Part shown: positions 17,487 to 23,339 of the stretch, one piece after another
Numbering within the stretch: the stretch's first letter is position 1
Layout of the letters: each line of letters begins with the position of its first letter
DNA from: CAG-411 sp045124315
GTDB taxonomy: Bacteria; Bacillota; Clostridia; Lachnospirales; Lachnospiraceae
Direction of reading: 5' to 3'
Assembly: GCA_045124315.1 (NCBI GenBank)
Contig: JBGVLO010000259.1
Coordinates: 1 to 26,348, forward strand
Length of the DNA: 26,348 nt
Made by a program: the position numbers and the translations under genes
Notes under the pieces: generated by a model
Databases searched by the model: none
What the model saw: only the letters and a program-made list of their open reading frames with translations
Told to the model about the DNA's origin: nothing

Positions 17487-17514
17487 ATTATACACCATAT
17501 TTGTATGAAGTCAA
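17487..17514 (-). promoter_or_regulatory. Sigma-A promoter of the candidate small RNA
   Basis: Minus strand: TTGACT (17514-17509), a 16-base spacer and TATAAT (17492-17487). Expected transcript start is near 17480. Confidence 0.55.
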
Positions 17515-17557
17515 TTAGTAAATTATTCAAAAATATCAGTGTTTTCTTCGGCGCGAA

Positions 17558-17631
17558 TTTGTCATAGTAAGTGCAACAGGAGTGTTGCACTTACTATGAC
17601 AAACCAAAATGTTGCAATAACTATGGCGAAA
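17558..17631. repeat. 21-bp perfect inverted repeat plus a related third half-site
   Basis: Arms 17558-17578 and 17583-17603 are perfect reverse complements separated by only GGAG; the right arm begins TGTTGCACTTACTATGACA. An imperfect direct copy of the right arm (GTTGCAATAACTATGGCGAA) sits at 17612-17631 and runs into the AGGAGG of the next gene. There is no T tract, so it is not a typical terminator. It could be a multi-site operator for the gene at 17645, or two transposon ends lying head to head. Confidence 0.8.
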
Positions 17632-17644
17632 GGAGGTGTGTATA

Positions 17645-17809
17645 ATGTACAATAGACAAGAATTAGACGAAGCGTTATTAAACGATTTAAAATTCAAAGC
17701 TGAGAATCCACCTACAAAAAGCGATGAATATTCAAAAGCTTTGTTTTCCACGTCCATATTGGATGACTTTGAAGAACATACAAATTATGTTGAATGCAAT
17801 AAGCAATAA
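17645..17809 (+). CDS. Small hypothetical protein (54 residues)
   Basis: ATG 17645 follows a near-perfect AGGAGG (17631-17636) at 8-base spacing. The protein starts MYNRQELDEALLNDL and is acidic, polar and probably helical, with a short Asp/Glu-rich end (ILDDFEEHTNYVE). I do not recognise it. The palindrome and its third half-site lie directly upstream, which is the usual place for an autoregulatory operator of a toxin-antitoxin operon or small regulator. The last ~98 bases overlap the 3' end of the gene on the opposite strand, so one of the two may have been trimmed or extended by rearrangement. It may be the N-terminal remnant of a longer gene. Confidence 0.5.
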   Translation: MYNRQELDEALLNDLKFKAENPPTKSDEYSKALFSTSILDDFEEHTNYVECNKQ

Positions 17810-18320
17810 ATCCATTTTTATTAATAATAGCAGGTAATAGCATTTCACTATTCACTACAAGAACAGGTACTTGTTCTTCATCTGGTTCAAATTTTTCGTA
17901 TTCAACAAATCTATGACGTCCATCAAGTAGAAGCCATTTATCGTTTGGAATATGGTACATAATAATCAAAAATTTTGCATCATGTTTTTGTTTACGAGCA
18001 ATCAAGGTTCTGATGTTATCAAACTCTTCCCTTGATTGTTCTATATCAAAACTCAGTAATTCTTTTAGCTTTCTAAAAGGTATATATGTTTCTCTTTCTT
18101 TTTCTGCTAATAGCCTTATTATTGGTATACTATATTGAATATTTATGTCTATACTATCCGGAAAATGATATATATGTTCATCATGCGTTTGGTCTTTTAA
18201 AACCATAAAATAATCATAAAGAAACTCACTTGCATGGTCATCATCTTTTATGTTATGTAATATTTTTACATAATATCGCATAGCTATTTTTGTTACAATA
18301 TAATTTAGTATATTTTTCAT
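17712..18320 (-). CDS. ParB/sulfiredoxin-like domain protein
   Basis: A 202-residue protein on the minus strand. ATG 18320 is favoured; an in-frame GTG at 18329 is possible but only ~8 bases from the predicted transcript start. The central part carries a ParB-like signature: YIPFRKLKELL near the middle, then WLLLDGRHRFVEYEKF, in which DGRHR matches the conserved [ND]GxHR of ParB/Srx-type domains, followed by VPVLVV. This domain occurs in CTP-binding partition proteins, in some nucleases and in proteins modifying phage or plasmid DNA. No partition partner (ParA) is nearby, so a partition role is not supported. The gene has its own promoter. Its end runs antisense into the small gene at 17645. 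Confidence 0.6.
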   Translation of the reverse strand: MKNILNYIVTKIAMRYYVKILHNIKDDDHASEFLYDYFMVLKDQTHDEHIYHFPDSIDINIQYSIPIIRLLAEKERETYIPFRKLKELLSFDIEQSREEFDNIRTLIARKQKHDAKFLIIMYHIPNDKWLLLDGRHRFVEYEKFEPDEEQVPVLVVNSEMLLPAIINKNGFIAYCIQHNLYVLQSHPIWTWKTKLLNIHRFL

Positions 18321-18343
18321 AATATCCACTCACTTTCACCACA

Positions 18344-18372
18344 ATTATACAAGAAAAAATGCACCATATCAA
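18344..18372 (-). promoter_or_regulatory. Promoter of the ParB-like gene
   Basis: Minus strand: TTGATA (18372-18367), a 17-base spacer and TATAAT (18349-18344), with the expected start near 18337. Just upstream, AGCACTG (18380-18386) and CAGTGCT (18404-18410) form a perfect 7-bp inverted repeat, a possible terminator of minus-strand transcription or a binding site. Confidence 0.55.
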
Positions 18373-18482
18373 TCAAAACAGCACTGGCAAGTTTGGCGAC
18401 CTTCAGTGCTACTGCTGTGATATATAGGAACATCATATATTCATTCGTCATTATGATAGACCCAGTCTATTTTTTTATCAAG

Positions 18483-19333
18483 CTATAGCAAAGAAGAAGC
18501 CTACAATAGTTACTCTTATGGTGTCAGAGTGCAGTGAGTTTCATAATCTTGGAGAATTTCATGAGGGCATAGAAAACGTTGATGAAGCCATAAAGTTGTA
18601 CAATCAGATACCACCGGAGCGAATGAATGGAATTAGAGGTATTGGAATCAATGTACACACAGAGGGGACAGAACGCTATGAGGATGTGGGAATGGACATC
18701 TTATCTGGAAGAACGATTGATTTGGAGATTTTGGATTATGTGCCGGATATTACAGATGAACCGAAAGCAATAGAAATGATTACAGAGTTGATTGATAAAA
18801 TACCGAATATAGAAGTACGTGGTTCTTTGGAGAAGTGGCAGGCTGCTTCGCTTGCTACACAGATAGACCAGCTTTCTTATGATTATGACACATATCAATA
18901 TTGAGATACAGTTGAGGACAGAGCTGCACAGATAGCAAATATCACAGAGGACATCAGAAACGGAAATACCGGGTATCTTAATGATTTCCTTAATGCAATC
19001 GTAGTAGAAAGTGTCAGAGAGGGCATAACGGACATTTTTGGACAAGCTACGGAGATTGATAGTAGTGAAGCTGTACAGACCGCCAGAAAGGCAAAGGAGC
19101 TGTTAGATAAGCTGTCAGAATATAAACCACTTGCAAAGGTGGAGGAGCTTGAAGAAAGTAATTACAATATGATTGATAATGTTCTGAACAATGAAAAGTC
19201 AAAGAAAGAGGAAGAACGTTCATCGGGGAGAATTTCTATAAAGGAGAAGCTAGCAGAGAAAAAGGAAATGATAGAGCATCGGGATAAGAAAAGCAGAAAT
19301 TTTTCAGAAAAAGGAGCAGAACTTAATCGATAA
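18483..19333 (+). pseudogene. Truncated, interrupted copy of the ArdC-like gene's 3' end
   Basis: This stretch repeats the C-terminal module of the 1060-residue ArdC-like protein (from KKPTIVTLMVSECSEFHN to RISIKEKLAE). It has no start of its own: the first ATG, at 18518, lacks a ribosome binding site and lies inside the module. A single in-frame TGA at 18902-18904 replaces the Lys codon after DTYQY; the same frame then continues to TAA at 19331-19333. The copy differs from the parent at many positions but is not otherwise broken. It looks like the remnant of a tandem duplication or of recombination with a related element. Confidence 0.85.
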
Positions 19334-19427
19334 AAGAGTACCTTTTTAAGAAAGTTTATAATAAAATATTGAGAGTTATATATTTTTTGTACAAATATGT
19401 CGAATTATATGATAGAATAGAAAATAA

Positions 19428-19456
19428 TTGACTTGTATGAAAAACGATGATATAAT
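19428..19456 (+). promoter_or_regulatory. Strong sigma-A promoter of the rnlA-rnlB pair
   Basis: TTGACT (19428-19433), exactly 17 bases, then TATAAT (19451-19456). The transcript should start near 19463, giving a leader of only ~14 bases. That rules out the in-frame ATG at 19459 as a start. Confidence 0.75.
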
Positions 19457-19476
19457 ACATGAATTTGGAGGGAACA

Positions 19477-20919
19477 ATGGCTAAGAAAAAAATATATGCT
19501 GTAAAAAAGGGAAAAGAAACGGGGATATTTTATAACTGGGATGAGTGCAAAGCTTCAGTTGAAGGGTATCCTGGAGCAGAATACAAAGGATTTTTCACAG
19601 AAGAAGAAGCGAATGATTATTTGTCAGGATTAGAGAATAGCAATGTGAATATTATTCCGTATAAAGGGGAAGAATGTTTACAGAATCAAATTATTGCATA
19701 TGTTGACGGCAGTTTTGATGAGAAAATTGGTAAATATGCATTTGGATGTATCATAATTACACCGAATGGAGATATTATGCGAGAATCAGGAAATGGAGAT
19801 AATCCTGAATCAATAGCATTGCGTAATGTTACTGGTGAAATGTTAGGAGCAATGTTTGCTGTTAAATGGTGTGATAAAAATGGATATTCTGCAATAGAGA
19901 TATGTTATGATTATTTAGGAATAGAGAAATGGGCGACTGGAGAATGGAAAGCTAAAAATAGTTTAACACAAAAATATGCAACATTTATGAAAGAGAACGG
20001 AAAGAAGATTAGTATATCGTTCAAAAAAATTGCTGCTCATACAGGAAACAAATATAATGAAGAAGCTGATAAATTGGCTAAGGCTGCGTTAGTGGAAGGA
20101 AATGGTATTCCTAAAATTAAAAAGGGAGATTTTTGGTTTACAGTTGAAGATATTCCATGGTCTGATATTGAAGCAGTATTAGAATTACTATATGAAGAAT
20201 TTGAAAAAAATGGTATACAGAAAGAAGAAAAACAAGTGCCTTATGGAAGAGGTTTTTTGATAAAACTTGATAATAAAGATAAGGTAGTACTTCACTATTA
20301 TGACAAAGGCAATAAGTTAATGATGCAAGGAAAACCAAAGCAACTGTTTTCTGCAATTTTGTCATATGTTACAGAGTTAGTGGAAGTTGAAGAGATTCCT
20401 AAAATTTATAATGATACTTATAAAATTAATATTGATAAAGAAGAAGTTTGTAATGAATTTCAATTTTATATGCCAAATTCGTATGATAAGTTGCCTAATA
20501 AAATGTCTCGAACTTTGCATCAGGCAGTTTACAACTTGAAATTGAATGGAGAGATGTTTGATGGAACGTATTTGGCTCAGCCAGTTATCAGAGCGATAGA
20601 TGGTCATTTAAAGATGATTTTATTGAATTTAGAAATTATTTCTGATTATAAATATATTAAGCAAAATGGTTATGATATGTTTGAAAGAGTAGGTGCAAAA
20701 TATAAATTATGCGCTGACAGATGTGGTAAAGCAAATAGTGAGCAAATTAAGTACATAGGTAATTGCTATACTTTTTTCCATAATAATAGACATGAATTGT
20801 CGCATTGGGATGATCCGACAGCACCTATGGATACAACGAAATTATTAGATGTTAATAGAGCTCATGATTTAATAAAAAGAACATTAGCGATTATTGATGA
20901 ATATTATGAAGAAGTATAG
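19477..20919 (+). CDS. rnlA: RNase H1 - RnlA fusion toxin
   Basis: A 480-residue protein; GGAGGG (19467-19472) sets ATG 19477. Residues 4-50 match the viroplasmin-type RNA-DNA hybrid-binding domain of RNase H1 (KKIYAVKKGKETGIFYNW). Residues ~72-206 are an RNase H1 domain with a complete active site: D77 in YVDGS, E121 in TGE, D145 in CYDYLG, H188, and D198 in NEEADKLAKAA. Residues ~215-330 look like an RnlA-type TBP-like domain (VVLHYYDKGNKLMMQG). The C-terminal part is helical and ends in an R-x4-H HEPN motif, RHELSH (R438, H443), as in the E. coli RnlA toxin. E. coli RnlA is an endoribonuclease that blocks T4 phage lacking Dmd, and it is stimulated by RNase HI; here the two would be one polypeptide. 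The downstream rnlB supports the call. Codon use is AT-rich like the other cargo. Confidence 0.8.
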   Translation: MAKKKIYAVKKGKETGIFYNWDECKASVEGYPGAEYKGFFTEEEANDYLSGLENSNVNIIPYKGEECLQNQIIAYVDGSFDEKIGKYAFGCIIITPNGDIMRESGNGDNPESIALRNVTGEMLGAMFAVKWCDKNGYSAIEICYDYLGIEKWATGEWKAKNSLTQKYATFMKENGKKISISFKKIAAHTGNKYNEEADKLAKAALVEGNGIPKIKKGDFWFTVEDIPWSDIEAVLELLYEEFEKNGIQKEEKQVPYGRGFLIKLDNKDKVVLHYYDKGNKLMMQGKPKQLFSAILSYVTELVEVEEIPKIYNDTYKINIDKEEVCNEFQFYMPNSYDKLPNKMSRTLHQAVYNLKLNGEMFDGTYLAQPVIRAIDGHLKMILLNLEIISDYKYIKQNGYDMFERVGAKYKLCADRCGKANSEQIKYIGNCYTFFHNNRHELSHWDDPTAPMDTTKLLDVNRAHDLIKRTLAIIDEYYEEV

Positions 20920-20945
20920 TTAATGCAAAGAAAGGAGAATGTGTA

Positions 20946-21311
20946 ATGAATAATTTTGATATTGTTAATCTTAATGAAACAGATATAAAAATTTTAATTG
21001 TGATGAAAACATGCGATTCTCCTTTTGATTTTGTTAATGAACTTCAGGAACAGTTGAAAATAATTGAGTTTTCAGGTGTATTTGTGATTGATGAGTTGTT
21101 GCATAGCGGAAATAATGAAGAACGGTTTATAAGTGGTTTTTTTGATGGGAAATCGTTTGATAATTCAAAATTTAAGTTTGAGAGTATAGAAAAAAAGAGT
21201 GTGATACGTAATTATGTATGCGAATATTTAAAATCAGATTTAGATGTTTTGAAATATAGTAGTTTGACAGAAAGTCAACAGAAATTGATATCTCATGGTT
21301 GTGTTATATAA
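20946..21311 (+). CDS. rnlB: RnlB-type antitoxin
   Basis: A 121-residue protein 26 bases after rnlA, with AAAGGAG (~20933) before ATG 20946. The overall pattern matches RnlB antitoxins: a start like FDIVNLNETDIKILIV, then a central segment resembling the family's conserved G-x-x-x-x-D-x-L-L-x-x-G-x-x-x-x-R-F (here GVFVIDELLHSGNNEERF), and a helical C-terminus. RnlB binds and blocks RnlA; loss of the antitoxin during infection frees the toxin. Gene order toxin-then-antitoxin is as in E. coli rnlAB. The match is at family-pattern level, supported by the neighbouring toxin. Confidence 0.75.
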   Translation: MNNFDIVNLNETDIKILIVMKTCDSPFDFVNELQEQLKIIEFSGVFVIDELLHSGNNEERFISGFFDGKSFDNSKFKFESIEKKSVIRNYVCEYLKSDLDVLKYSSLTESQQKLISHGCVI

Positions 21312-21339
21312 GAGATAAGCACTAAATGGTAAAGTTACA

Positions 21340-21363
21340 AGTATGTGTTCGCAAACATATACT
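21340..21363 (+). terminator. Hairpin after rnlB
   Basis: AGTATGTGTT (21340-21349) and AACATATACT (21354-21363) pair over 10 positions with one mismatch or wobble. No T run follows, so it is a weak terminator candidate, or an mRNA-end stabiliser. Confidence 0.35.
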
Positions 21364-21409
21364 CCAGTTATTATCTAATGAAAGTAAAAATGTAATAAGA
21401 TAAAAAGAA

Positions 21410-21417
21410 TAATTACA
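21410..21417. repeat. Left target-site duplication of the IS
   Basis: TAATTACA directly before the left inverted repeat; identical to the 8 bases after the right one (22900-22907). Confidence 0.85.
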
Positions 21418-21439
21418 GAGAGTGTCCTAAAGTTTGTGT

Positions 21440-21485
21440 AAACCTCCGAACTGATGTAAGATATAATTACACAGTTTGGAGGTTT
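21440..21485 (+). promoter_or_regulatory. Hairpin covering the transposase ribosome binding site, with a -10 box in its loop
   Basis: AAACCTCCGAACTG (21440-21453) pairs with CAGTTTGGAGGTTT (21472-21485), 14 bp with one wobble. The right arm contains the GGAGG (21478-21482) of the transposase gene. A TATAAT (21462-21467) lies in the loop. A transcript from that box would start around 21474 and lack the left arm, whereas transcripts entering from outside would fold and hide the ribosome binding site. The matching -35 box is weak. Confidence 0.6.
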
Positions 21486-21490
21486 TTATT

Positions 21491-22744
21491 ATGGCAAGAA
21501 AAAATGATACACCACAAAAAGCAGCAATGCGAGAAATGATGCGCAGTTATCTTAAAGAAAATGACATAAGCATCAAATCAGGAACAGATGTAAATTCAAT
21601 CATGAGAGATATGATGTCTGTTATACTAGAAGGAGTTTTGGATGAGGAGCTAGACGAAGAACTAGGATACTCCAAATACGATTACAAAAATAAAGAAACG
21701 AATAATAGCAGAAATGGTCATTCAAACAAAACGATGCATACAAGCTATGGTGATATGGAAATCTCAATTCCTCGTGATCGTAATGGTGAATACGAACCAC
21801 AGTTAATAAAAAAATATCAGAATACTGTGACACAGGATATGGAAGAAAAAATTTTATCTATGTACGCAAAAGGTATGACAACAGGAGATATTGAATCTCA
21901 TATGCGTGAAATGTATGATATTGACATATCAGATAGTACTATAAGCAGAATCACAGACAAAATACTCCCTGTCGTAAAAGAGTGGCAAGAACGTCCTTTA
22001 GAGTCTGTATATGCAGTTGTTTTCATGGATGCCATACATTATCATGTGCGTAGTGAAGGAAGAATTGTGAAACGTGCAGTATACATAGCTTTAGGAATTG
22101 ATATGAATGGACGAAAAGATGTACTTGGAATGTATGTTGGCGAAAATGAAAGTGCAAAGTTTTGGTTGTCCATTATGAATGGTCTTAAAAATCGTGGTGT
22201 AGAGGATATTTTAATTGCCTGCGTAGATGGACTAAGTGGGTTTCCACAAGCTATTGACGCCGTATATCCGGAAACCGAAATTCAACAGTGTATCATTCAT
22301 CAAATTCGGAACTCAACTAAGTTTGTTTCATACAAAGATATTAAAACATTGATGGCAGATTTAAAACGGGTTTATGCTGCACCCACAGAAGAAATAGCAT
22401 TGAATGAATTGGAACTGTTCAGAGACAAATGGGATTTTAAATATCCTAAGATATATAAATCATGGCATGATAATTGGGCAACCTTGTCAACCTATTTCAA
22501 ATATCCGGAAGCCGTCAGACGCCTTATTTATACAACAAATGCCATTGAAGGATTTAATCGACAGCTTCGAAAAGTCACAAAATCCAAGACCGTATTTCCA
22601 TCAGATGACAGCCTTTTGAAGATGCTTTATTTAGCTACTATGGATATCACGAAAAAATGGACAGGTCATCGACAGGATTGGGGACAGATACACTCCCAAT
22701 TAGAAATCTATTTTGAAGAACGCTTGGATAAACATAATCTTTAA
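21491..22744 (+). CDS. IS256-family (mutator-type) transposase
   Basis: A 417-residue DDE transposase. ATG 21491 (MARKNDTPQK) follows GGAGG at 8 bases; an upstream in-frame TTG at 21476 lies before the ribosome binding site and is rejected. The N-terminal part contains GVLDEELDEELGYSKYDY and the NGHSNKT segment typical of the family. The catalytic triad is visible: D180 in VFMDAIHYHVR, D246 in CVDGLSGFP, and E353 in TTNAIEGFNRQLRK. C-x2-H follows the second Asp (QCIIHQIRNS), as is usual for IS256. The gene is full length and uninterrupted, so the element is probably active. Confidence 0.93.
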   Translation: MARKNDTPQKAAMREMMRSYLKENDISIKSGTDVNSIMRDMMSVILEGVLDEELDEELGYSKYDYKNKETNNSRNGHSNKTMHTSYGDMEISIPRDRNGEYEPQLIKKYQNTVTQDMEEKILSMYAKGMTTGDIESHMREMYDIDISDSTISRITDKILPVVKEWQERPLESVYAVVFMDAIHYHVRSEGRIVKRAVYIALGIDMNGRKDVLGMYVGENESAKFWLSIMNGLKNRGVEDILIACVDGLSGFPQAIDAVYPETEIQQCIIHQIRNSTKFVSYKDIKTLMADLKRVYAAPTEEIALNELELFRDKWDFKYPKIYKSWHDNWATLSTYFKYPEAVRRLIYTTNAIEGFNRQLRKVTKSKTVFPSDDSLLKMLYLATMDITKKWTGHRQDWGQIHSQLEIYFEERLDKHNL

Positions 22745-22769
22745 AATAAGCCTTTTCATTAAGGGTTTA

Positions 22770-22837
22770 TTGACATGCATAAAAAAGCATGTATAATGCA
22801 AATAAAGGCAGAAACTGAAAAATCAATCTCTGCCTTT
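22770..22837 (+). promoter_or_regulatory. Outward-facing promoter and hairpin at the right end of the IS
   Basis: TTGACA (22770-22775), 16 bases, TATAAT (22792-22797) form a full-consensus promoter pointing out of the right end. The predicted start (~22803) is immediately followed by AAAGGCAGA (22804-22812) and TCTGCCTTT (22829-22837), a perfect 9-bp hairpin without a T tract. Any long transcript would run antisense into the convergent GTPase gene. Confidence 0.5.
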
Positions 22838-22899
22838 AGGTAACTATCAATATGTCTTATATCAGTTTTTGGACTTTACACAAAACTTGAAACGCTCTC

Positions 22900-22907
22900 T
22901 AATTACA
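22900..22907. repeat. Right target-site duplication of the IS
   Basis: TAATTACA directly after the right inverted repeat; identical to 21410-21417. Confidence 0.85.
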
Positions 22908-22942
22908 AGGAAGATGCCTCATGTTAGGTTATCTTCCTTGTA
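22904..22942 (+). terminator. Strong hairpin just right of the IS (possible rnlAB terminator)
   Basis: TACAAGGAAGAT (22904-22915) and ATCTTCCTTGTA (22931-22942) are perfect 12-bp arms, extended by GCCT/AGGT. The IS inserted at the base of this stem and its target duplication rebuilt the outermost bases. No clear T run follows, so termination strength is uncertain. Before the IS arrived, it lay ~100 bases after rnlB. Confidence 0.45.
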
Positions 22943-23339
22943 CTGTTATAAGGTATGAGTTTGTTTGTTTTTCTGCGTTTTCACATTTTTTACTTTTGTT
23001 GGGGTGCTCAAGTGAATTGTGTAAGTTTTTTCTAAATTTGTTGGAAGCTTGCAAACTGTTATTCCGATACAACGATAACAACAATTCTGTTTTGATTTTT
23101 AGTTTCTTTCATATCCAATAATAATATTCACTCAAATACCAAATACCATATACTTTACATTGCTATTGTATTTATGCTTTTGTTTCATACATCCCTCCGC
23201 ATCCATTTGTATAGATACAATATCAATACAAACAACAGGGTGTAATCTTCACAGACTGTACCCTGTAAAATAACATCTTATAAGTTTGCATGAAAAGACT
23301 ACATTAAATATTTTACCTGTTCAAACATCGTAATGGTAC
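22943..23339. other. Intergenic stretch between IS and GTPase gene
   Basis: No gene is supported here. A 66-codon plus-strand ORF at 22921-23121 starts within the hairpin, has no ribosome binding site and an unconvincing hydrophobic composition. The only structure seen is the hairpin at 23235-23266 serving the minus-strand gene. Confidence 0.6.
23235..23266 (-). terminator. Probable terminator of the GTPase gene
   Basis: Minus strand: ACAGGGT (23266-23260) pairs with ACCCTGT (23241-23235), followed by T-rich TGTTTGTATTG. It lies ~75 bases after the gene's stop. The loop is long (18 bases), so it is only a moderate candidate. Confidence 0.45.

Larger units (their letters stand above)
21418..22899 (+). 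mobile_element. Complete IS256-family insertion sequence
   Basis: 1482 bp bounded by imperfect 25-bp terminal inverted repeats (21418-21442 and 22875-22899; 19 of 25 positions match, both beginning GAGAG and ending GTGTAAA). It is flanked by a perfect 8-bp target duplication, TAATTACA (21410-21417 and 22900-22907). It carries one intact transposase gene. Length, duplication size and transposase all fit IS256. Intact ends and an exact duplication indicate a fairly recent insertion, between rnlB and a downstream hairpin. Confidence 0.9.

Noticed and set aside
17352..17567. 71-codon plus-strand ORF over the sRNA locus (a type I toxin was considered)
   Set aside because: No ribosome binding site before its start, no hydrophobic toxin-like segment, and it runs into the palindrome.
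18518..18904. 128-codon ORF as an independent gene
   Set aside because: Part of the duplicated ArdC-like C-terminus, interrupted by TGA; no ribosome binding site at its ATG.
22921..23121. 66-codon hydrophobic ORF right of the IS
   Set aside because: Starts within a strong hairpin, lacks a ribosome binding site, and has no recognisable pattern.
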